Notes: a model not told the origin generated them from the letters alone. A DNA stretch of 64,000 bases from Lepisosteus oculatus (GCF_040954835.1 NC_090698.1:7252501-7316500); one strand, 5' to 3'. Numbered from the stretch's first letter, positions 24,885 to 35,884 are shown. Made by a program: numbers and translations.

Positions 24885-26420
24885 AAATTAGAAGCTGACC
24901 AAATACTTTGTCGGACGTCCGACATCCTTACGACGTGCAGGGTTTCGGTGTTTGTTCAATGGCTTGCTTTGCCTCTTCTACCGTATTCATATTGCACAAA
25001 TTCTCGTCTTTCCACTCCCGAAGAGACACAGGTACGGTGTCCTGACAATTCCAGGTGCCGGATTGCTTCTGGTATAGATAAGTGACCATGATCATATCAT
25101 CTATCGCATTAGCTTGAAAATCAAGACAACTTTACAACGAAAAATAAACGCGGAACCACAAGCTTAATAATATACCGATCACAAACAGGGTAAACCATAC
25201 TGAACTCGTAAACAAGAAGTTATTCACAGCGTATAGACTCTGATAGATTCTGAACTAGAGCTCCGTATTGTATTGAGTTTGATTCCAGGTCATGGTTTGC
25301 TCTTGATTCACACACAACGGTTTTCTAGAGGATTAAAAGTCATTACGGCAGTTAGTGTTTCACCTGGTTCGTAAACAGTTATTGGCCTCCAGACCATTCT
25401 CCTCCTGGACAGCGAAACGCGAACGTGACAACTAAGGGGGCAGTGTATCTAATGCCGAGACAATGATGAAGAACCTTTTACACGACGGTGCTTATAGGCG
25501 CAATATTTAAAACGAAAAGAAAAGGAGACGCCTTTTTACAGCTGTTTCCTTAATGCGAAACACGCTCATGGATTTGCAAAATATCCCACACTGCGTTAAG
25601 TAACATCCGTCTGCTGACAAGCGCAGACATTCTGGAACATTCTGGAGTTTCTGAGGCTCCGCTCGGGGAATGCGTTTCTGTTCTGCAGTCACGGACTCGG
25701 TTGTGGCGCGATTGCGCAAACTGGGTAATTCCACAATCCCCTCTGTAACAGGAGAACTCACAACCCACTCGCCGCCTCTGTACTAGGGGGCCGGCAAAAA
25801 CACGACATGAAGCCGGCTGTATAATACAGTCTTATTATTTGTATAGACAGGGGGCTTTACACCTCGGGGCCAGTCTTTCTATCCATGCTGCCGCACCGAC
25901 CGGGACCCTGGCGCACAAACCCGTTGGTTAACACGGGGAATTGCGGACCCGGGGCGGAGGCCGAGACCGATGTGAACTGTCCAGTAAACAGCGTGGTCCG
26001 TTAACTGCTCGGCTTTCCGCGCCCCCTTAATAATGGCATTTCAAATCTCACCTACCTGCTGACCCTATTGTCAGGGACGCTTCTCTTAACATGCCACCCT
26101 AGCGCCCTCAGAAAGCAGCGACCGGGTTTTCACGTTAATGATGATCTCAGCGTTATATTGAACCTTTATCCGGCAAGACGGACTCCCCAGAAAACTAAAC
26201 CTTCCAGTCATCGACAGTGTACTGCCACAGGCCTTTAACCGGTTCTGTCCCAAGCCAGAATAAACCACCCTTGCTGGGTGTTGAACTTTTATATAGAGGA
26301 ATCAGACTGCAAGCCGGGAGGGTCGATTGCTCTCATAACCTCGTGCGAATATGGAAACGCACTCTTTGAAGAAACCGCCCCCTGGTGGCTGAAACCGGTA
26401 TCGACAGTCCAGATGCAGAG
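24885..26420. other. intergenic, CpG-containing, no gene recognised
   Basis: CpG dinucleotides are noticeably more frequent here than in the preceding intergenic DNA, especially at 25860-26020. No splice-bounded exon or known protein was found. Confidence 0.45.
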
Positions 26421-26423
26421 TAT

Positions 26424-26585
26424 TAGAAAGCTTACACCCGAGAGCGGGCCACTTGGCCGATCTAATTAGTAGTTAATTGATGCGAGATTTTCCTCCGTTT
26501 CTGACAGAAGCCAGGGTATCGACTTCAGCTCCATGGGTGGGTGACTTGCTCCGTTTCCCACAACCCTTTTAAGAGCTCTAATGCG
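26424..26585 (+). repeat. old CR1-like interspersed fragment
   Basis: GAAAGCTTACACCCGAGAGC, GTAGTTAATTGAT, CAGGGTATCGACTTCAGCTC and CCCACAACCC fit the same consensus as 18288-18480. Confidence 0.4.
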
Positions 26586-26604
26586 GATACTCCCGCTAGC
26601 TGGA

Positions 26605-26718
26605 TCTATTCACCATAATCCAGGTGGGGCTGCACATTGGTGGTGGTGGAGGGGATCCCCATTACCTGTAAAGCACTTTGAGTGGAGTGTCCAGAAAAGT
26701 GCTATATAAGTGTAAGCA
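26605..26718 (+). repeat. family C repeat 3' end (L2-like tail)
   Basis: GGTGGTGGTGGAGGGGATCC, CATTACCTGTAAAGCACTTT, GAGTGGAGTGTCCAGAAAAG and TATATAAGTGTAAGCAATTA end in an ATT array. The same end occurs at 35790 (plus) and 38845 (minus). Confidence 0.8.

Positions 26719-26778
<60 letters not shown>
26719..26778. repeat. (ATT)n microsatellite
   Basis: About 20 perfect ATT units directly follow the family C tail, so the array probably grew from the retroelement's own tail. Confidence 0.95.
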
Positions 26779-26779
<1 letters not shown>

Positions 26780-27690
26780 CGAGAAGACACAATAGCACTT
26801 ACAGAAATCAGCCCAGCATTAGTGTGAGCAGAGCAGATGTACTGGTGGCGGGAATATTGACATCTTGAGCACTTGCTCCCACGGGATGTACAGTGTCACC
26901 CCTTTAGGACTCTCAGTTGTATAAGGTTTCGTCAAGAGCTTTGAGATGTACTGCAATGATACTGTAGGTTCCAGCTTTGAAGCAAATCTTAGAGACACAC
27001 TGTACTGCTATATATCGCCCAAACTGGGGATTTTAATGATTTGTGGAACAGTAAAGCTGTGAGTTGAATAAAAACAGCTCGACATTTCTCAAGAGTTTGA
27101 CTAAAGCGAAACTTAGCGCACTCATAGCTACAGCTCGGAGCTGTAAGGAGCGAGCGGAGCTCGGGTGTGTCTCTCCCTCCGGCTTATTCCCGGTACAGAC
27201 CAGCCTCCCTGCCAGAAATGAGCAATTCCAGTTTCCCCTCAAGGAAGTACATCCAGCGCGAGGCGGTGAAATCCTTGAGCTGTTCTCCTAGAGGATCTTG
27301 AGCGGATTTTTTTTATATTGGTTCAAGGAATTTCCCGATGCCCCCGCCCCCAATAAGTGCCCCAGCTCGCGGACTTTGTCCTGTTAATAACAACCCACCA
27401 ATAATATTGCGCTAAGTAGAAACGACCAGAGCAAACAACGAATTCGCCTGTATCACACGGCTTTCGTATTCAGTCGTGTCGTTATTGTACCAAAAACCTC
27501 GTTTCCGGATTACTGTATTTGTGCAAGCACGAGATGAATCCGGAGCACGGTCTCGGACAGGGCTAATCGCGAAATCACGGCAAGTTTTATTTCTAAAACA
27601 AAAAAAAATAACATTCGTCAAACGTCATCTGATCGGGAAGCCTTCAAGTGTGGCACGCGGGCGCCCGCTGCAGTCCTGTCCATTGAGACG
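26780..27690. other. upstream region of the GPCR gene
   Basis: Mixed sequence becoming CpG-rich towards 27640. No separate gene was recognised. Confidence 0.5.
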
Positions 27691-27922
27691 GCTCGCAGCC
27701 AATCAGCCGCGGGGTCCGGGGAGGCGCCAGGGAGCGAGGGGCCAAAGCGCGCAGAGCAGGGGACTCAGCAGAGACTGCGACTCTCCGGGCTCCGACACCG
27801 CGGACGGACAGACACGCACCTCGTGAGACAGAGCGAGCGCGCCGATTGTCGCCCGAGCCTGCTGCACCTGTTCACCTGACTGACCGCGACAAGACACACC
27901 TGGCCCGTCCACAAGGCTACAG
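27650..27922 (+). other. CpG-rich promoter and probable non-coding first exon of the GPCR gene
   Basis: The block is dense in CpG (GCGCCAGGGAGCGAGG, GACACCGCGGACGG) and ends in a strong donor, CTACAG|GTAATACC, at 27922/27923. The GPCR coding exon has an acceptor (GTTCCTAG) 25 bases before its ATG, so a leader exon upstream is expected. The transcription start was not determined. The link to the GPCR is inferred from position and strand. Confidence 0.5.
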
Positions 27923-28303
27923 GTAATACCTGTCACCGCTGTTATCCACGGTGTTACTCGTCCTATTACCGCAATAATCACAGACTCCACACTGTAAACG
28001 CGTCTGACCTGTCCTTTTTCTGCTTCATCGTTTGACTAGCCAACTTAGCAGCCACTGGGCTAACCTTTTTTCGTATACAGGTATTTTCTAAACAGGTATC
28101 ATACGATTTTAGTGGTAAAATTAACGTTCGCTAGAAATGCTGTTCCAAATTAATATTTCGTCGTCAAATAACTATATTAAGTTTTAACGGTAAATTACAC
28201 GAGTTTTCATTTAGATTATTACTTATGAAATCACCTGTTCCGTAGCTCTCTTGTGTGCCCGAGATGAGGGAACTGCGTATCTCTCTGTCGGCTTCCATAT
28301 GAG

Positions 28304-28384
<81 letters not shown>
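28304..28384. repeat. palindromic (ATT)n(AAT)n microsatellite
   Basis: About thirteen ATT units switch near 28342 to about fourteen AAT units, making a near-perfect inverted repeat of about 80 bases inside the proposed GPCR leader intron. Confidence 0.95.
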
Positions 28385-28389
28385 CCTTT

Positions 28390-29095
28390 CAATTAACCTG
28401 GGTTTAAGAGATCTTAAACCACTGATCGAGAACACCACCAAAGTTGTTCGGATTGTTCGTTTGATTAGATTTCTTTTTTACCGTATAAGCCCTGGATAAA
28501 TATTTGTCCGAGCTGGCAGATACGGAGGTCTGTCTTGGCAGGGATGACGGGAGGAGGCCGGACGGAGCGCTACCGTTCCAACACATTGATTTGTTTGAAT
28601 AATTCGATTTCTATACCAATGAGCTGGAAGCACGGCCAGATTAAACACAGCTTTGTTTTCCCCCACTGTGAGAAAGATGAACAATTGGAAACACTAAAGA
28701 GAAATGATCCCATCGCTCTAAGATCACACGTGTTATACCGATAGATCAATCAATCCCGCATTTGTGAAAGACGCCTGGGTTCATAAAAGTGAGATTTATT
28801 TTTTTGCAGCCCATCAAGCAGTCACATGAGATGCACTTTCTTCTGCTTTCACTTCCAGTATGAGAGTCTCCTTTAACAGAGTTTAGCCTAAGTCAGCATC
28901 TAAGTCAGCATACACCCAGGCAGGCAGCGGTTTAAGGGATAAACACCATTGGAGATTTCAGGGCAGAAGGAAGTTCACGGGGCATTGCAGCCTCAAGAGT
29001 TGTCCCTTTTTTGACTCAGACTTGTTACGACAGTTGTTCCGACAATTGATGTTAATCAGAAATTGCTTCACAGCTGTTTTGTAAATGAGGTACTG
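28390..29095. other. GPCR leader intron, nothing recognised
   Basis: Mixed sequence between the palindromic microsatellite and a SINE. No exon was supported. Confidence 0.5.
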
Positions 29096-29099
29096 CCCC

Positions 29100-29470
29100 A
29101 GTAGGTGCAACGTGTCTCATGTGACCCGGCTCTAATCGGCACAGCGGTGACCCCTGGGGTCGATTCTGGACCTGGGGCGCTGTCTGTGGGGAGTTTGTAT
29201 GTTCTCCCTGTGTTTGCGTGGGGTTCCTCCAGGTGCTCCGGGTTCCTCTCACAGTCTAGAGACATGCTGGTAGGTTCATTGGCTCCTGGGAAAACTGGCC
29301 CTGGTGCGAGTGTGAGAGGATGGGTGTCTGTGTGTGCCCTGTGATGAACTGGCGTCCTGTCAGAGGTGTGCCCTGCCTTGTGCCTGTTGCCTGCCAGGAT
29401 AGGCTCTGGCTCCCTGGCGACCTGAATCGGAAGACGTGGCTAGGAATCGGATGCGTGGATGGACTAATGG
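29100..29470 (+). repeat. SINE/LINE-tail repeat family B, longest copy
   Basis: GGGGCGCTGTCTGTGGGGAG, TTTGTATGTTCTCCCTGTG, GACATGCTGGTAGGTTCATT, AACTGGCCCTGGTGCGAGTG, GATGAACTGGCGTCCTGTC, CCAGGATAGGCTCTGGCTCC and a GGATGCGTGGATGGA tail. This is a common fish interspersed repeat. Partial copies lie at 38412, 40805, 47745 and 57085. Confidence 0.8.
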
Positions 29471-29655
29471 GCTCCATACTCCAATGGTTTGACTTGGAAT
29501 AACCACACCCTGCCTCTGGGCTGTGTGTTGTATCAGAAAGAATCCCAAACCGCCTCCCAGTCTGCGGACAGCTCACTTCAGCCCCCGACTGAGATGTCCC
29601 CCCGTGTCAGACGTTGTCCGTGTTCCTAGGGCTTCAGAAGGAAAACCCCGGCGCC

Positions 29656-32399
29656 ATGGGCAGCACCCCCAAGAGCAGCCTTCTGAGAGACGTCATGTCG
29701 GCCTCGGGCGCCGGCGTCCGCTCGGAGGCCCTCCCCACGGCCTCACCCGCCTTCGCGGCGCAGGAGAACGGCACGGGGGAGTGCGGAGCCGTGACGGCCG
29801 ACTTCCAGTACGTGCTTCTCCCGGTGGCGTACAGCCTGGTCTTCGTGCTGGGCATGGCGGGCAACGCCATGGCCCTGCTGCACTTCATCCGCACCCGGAG
29901 CACCATGCAGCCCTCCAACATCTTCCTGGTCAACCTGTGCGCCATTGACCTGCTTTTTGTGCTCACCCTGCCGTTCAACATCGCCTACCATGCCCGCGGC
30001 AACGACTGGCCGTTCGGGGAGGCCCTGTGCAAAGTCAACGGCTCGCTGTTTTTCGGGAACCTGTACGGCTCGTCCCTCTTCCTGATGCTCATTTCCGTGG
30101 ACCGCTACATCGCCGTGGTCCACCCGCTGCAGTCCCTCAAGCTCCGCAACCCCAAGCACCGGATCCTGCTGTCCTGTGCGGTAAGACTTGCCCCGACCTG
30201 GCGGCAGCCCCTTATCTCAGTGCATCTCTATCACCCTTGACCCTCACTTTGACCTCTGACCCCTGACCCCTGACCTCTGACTCAGGCCAGTGGCGGGGCT
30301 ATGGGCTGTAATCCGGTGTGGGATTAGCGAGAACCGAAAAAAAACAAAACAAAAGTTAAGCCTGTCTTGGTATAGACAGAGGACGGGACAGGCTAAAAGG
30401 AAAAGAAAATAAAAAGAAGAATAATGGCCTCACACTGGGATACAACCCCCTCTGGGACTGCCAGTGTACGATCCTCCCCTTCCGGGGGTGTGCCCAGCTC
30501 GTCCTCTTCATGTAGTAGAGGGAGGAGGAAGCCACAGGGCTTCCAGAGCTACACAGAACTGACCAATCCTTTCTCTTGACATCTAACCTAAAACCCAGCT
30601 GAGTGCCAGTCAAAATGGCACCTAGTGATATGTTAGAAAGAGGTCACAGCTTAGCCAAAATTATTTGAAACCTCCACTTTATCTGAAACCCCAGATGTGG
30701 CCAGTTACTCATTTAGCTGTGCTGGACACTCAGTTTATAATCCAAGTCTACATTTTCAGCAGTAGGCTCCACACTGTCCTACACCGACCTTTGTAACTGC
30801 AGATATAAACTATAAACCAATATGAACTCTTTACTCAGTTAAATATGTATGGACTGGTGGCACATTCATAAATCTGTTACAATGTGCATGTAAATGCACA
30901 CAAATAAAGCCATAAGGTACAAACAAGTGCAGTGAATCGACAGTGTGTGGAAGCAGTGACAGAAACACAAAGTTCCTTTTCGAGTAGACTCTTCCCAAGC
31001 GCCTGACTCGAAGTAATGGGGCAGCTTTGCCGCTAAGCTCCAAAAACATTAGATCTCACTCTCAGTCTTCCAAACCCCAGGCTTTTCCAAAACTCATTCT
31101 CTCCGAGACCTTTTAAAAAACCTTTCCAAGTTTTCAGAACTCTACACTCTCATGATCCTTGAAAATTGCTTCCTACTCCTTCCCTTGTGAATGATGCTCA
31201 CAGAGGTTCTGCTCCATCTGCCCAGATGCCAGCTCAAATCTCTCTGGTGGGATCATCTGCTTTCTGGAGTTTCAATTGCCTCCTGACCAACCATCTCTCC
31301 TCAGCCGGTCAGGTGAAGGTAGCAGCTTATTCCCCACAGGAGTTTTAACAAACCTGTACCTGGTCCAATATAATTTTAGACTTGATTCCTGCTGTGTGGA
31401 GGGAGGTCCATTCAAGATCTATTGAGGAGTTATTTGGACATCTTGTGGAATTGGGTGGCATTGGGGCGGAGCGGGGGCACTGTGGTTAAGAATCTGCGCC
31501 TATGGCTGGAAGGTCGCTGGTTCAGATTCTGTGGCCTGCAGAGGAATCCTACTCCGTTGGGCCCCTGAGTAAGGCCCTTAACCCAAGCTGCTCCAGGGGG
31601 GCCGTATAAATGGCTGACCCTGCGCTCTGACCCCAAGCTTCTCTCTCCCCATCTGTGCGCCTGTGTTTCTCATGGAGAGCAAGCTGGGGTATGTGAAAAG
31701 ACAAATTCCTAATGCAAGAAATTGTATAGGGCCAATAAAGTGGTCTCTCTTATCTGATCTTTATCCCATTGCCACGAGAGTGACTGGTCTTCTCTCCCAA
31801 CCCCGCTCCAGGTATGGGTGGTCCTGGCCGCAGTGATCCTGTACCTGACACTGAAGGGCCCCCTGACCAGACCCTTTCAATCCACGGGGAAGATTGCCTG
31901 CATGGAGAACTTCTCCTCGGAGGCGTGGCGGGGCCGCATCTCCACCGTCAGCATCCTGGCTGCCGTCATCGGCTTCTTCCTGCCCCTGCTGGTCATCGCC
32001 ACCTGCTACCCCCTCATCGCCTGCAAGTTGCTGGCTCCCCGCTTGGTGGAGGGGGCGGCGCCGAGCACCTCGGCCTCAGGCTCGGGTCGGATCCGGAAGA
32101 AGGCCCTCCGCATGGTGCTGCTGGTGCTGGTGGTCTTCCTGCTCTGCTTCGCTCCCTACCACCTCAACCAGCTGGTCCACACGCTGCGCCGGATGGGCGT
32201 GCTGTCGGGCTGCCCGCTCATCCACTTCACCTACCGCGCCCGGCGCGTCGCCATGGCGCTCTGCAGCCTCAACTCCTGCCTGGACCCGCTGGTGTACTGC
32301 CTGGCCTCCGAGAGCTTCCGCTGGAACTGGAGGGGGTGCGCCCGGTGTTTCAAGTTGGGTCAGAAGCCGCCGCAGCGGCAGAAGAATGCCGCCATCTGA
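29656..32399 (+). CDS. P2Y/LPA-receptor-like class A GPCR, two coding exons
   Basis: Seven-transmembrane receptor of 370 residues. Exons are 29656-30180 and 31812-32399, with a phase-0 intron (GTAAGA...CTCCAG). The ATG lies in GCGCCATGG, a strong initiation context. TM1 is about 52-78. TM2 has NLCAIDLLFVLTLPF (93-107). TM3 runs from Cys125 to DRY 149-151. TM4 (about 169-190) is split by the intron. Cys205 is the likely disulfide partner of Cys125. TM6 has CFAPYH (287-292) and TM7 has DPLVY (333-337), the delta-group form of NPxxY. Sequons are at Asn38 and Asn208; several C-tail Cys could be palmitoylated. SVDRYIAVVHPL and CMENFSSEAW recall LPAR4/5/6, while SLKLRNP and TM6 recall GPR17 and P2Y. 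Ligand and exact orthologue cannot be set by eye, so no symbol is given. Confidence 0.9.
30181..31811 (+). other. GPCR coding intron
   Basis: Donor GTAAGACTTG and acceptor CCCGCTCCAG. Reading on without splicing would stop at 30240, just after TM4 begins. The intron holds SINE family A copy 3 near its 3' end and otherwise nothing recognised. Confidence 0.85.
31464..31760 (+). repeat. tRNA-derived SINE, family A, copy 3 (fullest head)
   Basis: The head GGGGGCACTGTGGTTAAGAA has the A-box-like segment missing or worn in the other copies. The B-box (GGTTCAGATTC), shared body and the tail GGGCCAATAAAGTGGTCTCT follow. The copy ends about 50 bases before the GPCR acceptor. Confidence 0.85.
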
Positions 32400-33520
32400 A
32401 AACGGATGGGTGTCCCTGTATCCTAGTGCCAAATGACGCATCCTGAACCTGATCTGATCAGGGGTCTTGGCCAGGGGACACGGGATGAGCTCCAAGCACC
32501 TGCTTTCGAAGTGCCTCCGTTCTCGCTCCGTCCCTGGGGAATGCTGTGCTGGAAAGATCCCATGCTTCCCGTGCGTTTTCCTTCTGTGGCTTTGTGGGAA
32601 CTGTGGATCGCTTTTCACCCCAGGGTGCTCTTTCAGCTCTTGTGCCAGGACTCAAAGGAGAGGGACTCTGTAGATCCTCCACACACCCTGTAATTCCTGT
32701 GCAAGCCAGGCCTGGGATTGTAATGTGAAGCATGAAGTAGTGGTCAGGGCTGTAGCGCAGGGGCTATGACTCCGTTGTGTTCTCCGAGAGGTTCCTGTGT
32801 TTTTTGTGTTTTCTCTAGTTGAGCTGGGTGTGTTAGCCAGTGTAGTAACCGGGGACAAATGATAGGGCTCCATCCAGCAGGAGCTCTGTTTTCCCTCTCT
32901 GCCTAATCCTGTGCTTCCTGGTCTAAAAGTTCTCTCTTGCTTTTGCTGGTGAAGCAATTCTTCACTGAGCACTGGAGCTGCTGCTGCAGAATGGCTGCCC
33001 CGAGTCTCCCAGGCGGGGCTGCACTTCAGTGGTGAGGAAAGTGCATCCCTACACGTGCTGGAAAGCACTTTGCAGTTCTGTGGCATGAAAAGCACTGTCG
33101 AAATGCAACCAACTGTTAATTAAACATCTGTTTTGGAAGTTTCCTAGGCATGTGAAAGAGATTAAGCATTAATGAGACGGGTGGAGGGAAAGTCTGACTC
33201 CAGAGCAGATCTAGAGCTAATATCCGTATCTGAGTAAAAATGCCTGTTTCTTTGCGGTATCTGAATTCTACAGACCAGGAAGCAGATCCCGGTTTACCTT
33301 TTCACTTTGTGCACCTCAGAGGCGCTGGAGGCTTGCACAACTCTGTGCACTCTGCAAACACATTTTTCTGACTTTCTCGCAGAGCGCCAAGCTCAATCGG
33401 GCAGCTTCCGGGCCTGATAACAGGTTGCAGGGGGACACTGCCAGTGTTTTACATTAACAGAATTGCCTCTGTGTGTTGAGTGTTTGTTTTTCAATTGCAA
33501 TAAAGATAAGGCCTCAATGA
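32400..33520 (+). other. GPCR 3' UTR with poly(A) signal
   Basis: AATAAA lies at 33499-33504 in TTGCAATAAAGATAAG. The UTR would be about 1.1 kb. Part of it (about 33000-33115) resembles a diverged L2-like repeat tail (GGCGGGGCTGCACTTCAGTG, GGAAAGCACTTTGCAG). Confidence 0.5.
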
Positions 33521-33734
33521 GCCTGGCATCTGTCTCTTCTCTGTTTCCAAAGAGAGCGCTGCTTCAGTCTAACCCCATCCAGCTTCAAAAACACCCCAGT
33601 CCCCCCCCATCAACAGCACTGGGAATGTGTTTCAGTCACACCCATGGGCTCCTTGTGCTTCCCAGCCCCCAGCCTCTCCCTCTGACTGTGTCTCAACAAG
33701 ATCCTCGAAGGGGATCAGCTGTCCCGATTGCTCA

Positions 33735-33890
33735 GACTGATAATTAAATCTCGGTTAACAAAATAAACTAATTGACGGTATCACAGAATTCCACAAATTC
33801 TGAATTAAGCACATAATCACAAACTTTGTGAAAGTACTGTTTGGTCGCCATATTGTCTCAAACCCTTGGTCTCGCTACAGGTTTGAGTCC
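33735..33890 (+). repeat. dispersed repeat D, copy 1
   Basis: AACAAAATAAACTAATTGAC, TCTGAATTAAGCACA, AACTTTGTGAAAGTACTGTT and CGCCATATTGTCTCAAACCC match 48985-49150 and the reverse complement of 36250-36345. The family was not identified. Confidence 0.75.
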
Positions 33891-34045
33891 TGACTCTGTA
33901 GTCGTCAAATAGAGTTGGGGTTTTACCTGTGTCCTGGCCTCTTAATAACCCCTCTTTATGAATTAGTTTCATCACTTTACTCTCCTCCCTGCTGATAGCT
34001 TGTGTGATAAGCTCATACTTATTATTAAAGTAGTACATCGTTCTG
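33890..34045 (+). repeat. family C-like fragment
   Basis: CCTGACTCTG, GTGTCCTGGCCTCTTAATAA, TTAGTTTCATCACTTTACTC, CTCCCTGCTGATAGC and the terminal TTATTATTAAAG fit the internal and tail parts of repeat family C. The copy is diverged. Confidence 0.45.
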
Positions 34046-34049
34046 CACC

Positions 34050-34385
34050 TTTAGAAGTTGATCCTTTACAATAGAGAAGGGCAGCTGTTGATGATCCTGC
34101 TGCATTTTTACATTAATCACGTGTTGAGACCTGAAATTCAACAAATACAACGATTCCTTATTAAGAGAATTAGGTCACTTACTGAATTAAAACAGGAGGA
34201 GAAGAGAAAACGAGAACAGCCTCCTAAACACATGTGCTATTGCATTCAATCTGCACGTGTTCAAACACCACAGATAAAAACACAACAACAATGCATGCAA
34301 ACACGTGCCTTCGTCTTGTTCGAAACGATAAGCGCGTTTAAACAGCTCTAATTGAGGAAAAGAGAAAGGTCAAGCCGGGAAAAGA
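34050..34385. other. between GPCR 3' end and tRNA-Trp, nothing recognised
   Basis: AT-rich mixed sequence without a supported gene. Confidence 0.5.
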
Positions 34386-34390
34386 TAGGC

Positions 34391-34462
34391 TGACCCCGAC
34401 GTGATTTGAACACGCAACCTTCTGATCTGGAGTCAGACGCGCTACCGTTGCGCCACGAGGTC
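34391..34462 (-). tRNA. tRNA-Trp (anticodon CCA)
   Basis: 72 bases. The minus strand begins GACCTCGTGGCGCAACGG, has the anticodon arm CTGACTCCAGATCAG and the T arm GTTCAAATC, and ends CGTCGGGGTCA. The acceptor stem GACCTCG/CGGGGTC contains one G-T pair, as in the known vertebrate gene. A pol III TTTT terminator follows on the minus strand (plus 34380-34383). No intron. It appears functional. Confidence 0.95.
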
Positions 34463-34704
34463 CTGTTATATCTAGGGAGGAAAATGCTGTTACACAGCGC
34501 TGCCGCTGCAGGGTTACTGCGCTGTCTCGGCTTCTCAATTTCTAACTCGCAGTTAAACACAGACTGTCCAGCTTCTGTTTCCTCAGCCAGTTAACTGAAT
34601 ATTAACTTAATATTGCGGGTGCTCATTTTTTTATATACGCTTTTCTTGCGCCACTAAAAACAGTAACAAGCTGTAAACATGGCAGTGCCAACATACAGCG
34701 CAGT

Positions 34705-34776
34705 TCCCTGGTGGTCTAGTGGTTAGGATTCGGCGCTCTCACCGCCGCGGCCCGGGTTCGATTCCCGGTCAGGGAA
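34705..34776 (+). tRNA. tRNA-Glu (anticodon CTC)
   Basis: 72 bases. Begins TCCCTGGTGGTCTAGTGG, anticodon loop region CGCTCTCACCG, T arm GGGTTCGATTCCCGG, and ends TCAGGGAA. Acceptor stem TCCCTG pairs with CAGGGA. A T5 terminator follows within about ten bases. It is divergent from the tRNA-Trp, 242 bases away. Confidence 0.97.
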
Positions 34777-34789
34777 GTAGCTTTTTATA

Positions 34790-35785
34790 CGGATGTACAG
34801 GAACGAATCTTTTTAAAACAGTTATTCTCAAAAAGCATGGTTGATTATTCTGAATATTCCCCTAGTGGCGTATAAAAGCAATAAAATATGATTTTCCAAA
34901 TCACTTCCACTTTATACAATACTCGCGTTGACAAGGCGGTGAAGCCAAGCCTGTAACAACCCGTACAACATTGTCGTGGTGAAAACATCAGTGATAATTT
35001 TGCTTAACAGAAGACCGTAGAGAAGCAAAAGATGATTTTGCCTTATTCGAAAGAGCATGAGCTCCACTTGCACTAACGTCTTTTTTCGTGGTTTCGTTTT
35101 TTTTTCTTTAAAATTAAGTTCTGTGATCCTTTATCGACGAACGGAGAAGAACAGGAACGATATTCAGTTTTAATTTTATGATCCACAAGAACTCTTGCCT
35201 TTCTGGAAAGACAGGGAAACAAAACACGCGTGTTGTTTTCAAACGCAACGAAAGTGTGTAATCTATTTTTGCATTACTGCGGAACAGAAAAAGTTTTGCG
35301 TTCGTACTCTGGGTCTGTTGGTCGAGTCCACCCACAAGAGGGCGGTATAGTTCAAGAATTTAACAAATGACCGCTTTTTAATGTCTCGACCCTTAATGCG
35401 CAATTTGCAAAATGCATACGTATCGCTACGTCACTGATAAAAAAACACAGCTTTTTTATCTTGTAGATGTAGAGGAAGAAGGCTGACGTATAACTGCTGG
35501 TGTTGTTTCTCAAAGAGATCAAGGCGCTGCTGTTGCAGATCGTCTTTGAGCAGTAGGAAACAGCGCTCGGCCGAGATCGACGTGGAGCCGAAAGTCGATC
35601 GGTGAATTCGCTAAATGATGCGGCGTTTTCAGACAAGGCTTATGAAAATTAATGTCTCCGGTGATTAAAATATGGTTTTCCATTCATACCTAGATAAAAT
35701 GTAACAGTCTTAAATACACCTGCCGGCTACCAGTAGTAAGTTGCTGGTTTGTGGGGAGTGTACCTCCTACTTTCTCTGTCGTCGC
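34790..35785. other. downstream of tRNA-Glu, nothing recognised
   Basis: AT-rich DNA with scattered CpG. No exon, RNA or repeat was recognised. Confidence 0.5.
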
Positions 35786-35789
35786 ATCG

Positions 35790-35884
35790 TCTGGTGGTGG
35801 TGGAGGGGATCCCCATTACCTATAAAGCGCTTTGAGTGGAGTGTCCAGAAAAGTGCTATATAAGTGTAAGCAATTATTATCCCA
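35790..35884 (+). repeat. family C repeat 3' end
   Basis: Shares GGTGGTGGTGGAGGGGATCC, AAAGCGCTTTGAGTGGAGTG and TATATAAGTGTAAGCAATTA with 26605-26718. It directly abuts repeat E copy 2. Confidence 0.85.

Noticed and set aside
26610-26798. Frames with poly-Ile, poly-Asn or poly-Leu (also near 28300 and 36070)
   Set aside because: Translations of ATT/AAT microsatellites, not genes.
29614-29655. Upstream in-frame extension of the GPCR start
   Set aside because: The extension would begin with a non-ATG codon and crosses the TTCCTAG acceptor. The ATG at 29656 has a strong context and gives a normal receptor N-terminus.
31894-32618. Long frames in other phases over the GPCR second exon (both strands)
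   Set aside because: They are GC-driven shadows of the real receptor frame and show Arg/Ser/Trp-rich or His/Gln-rich composition.
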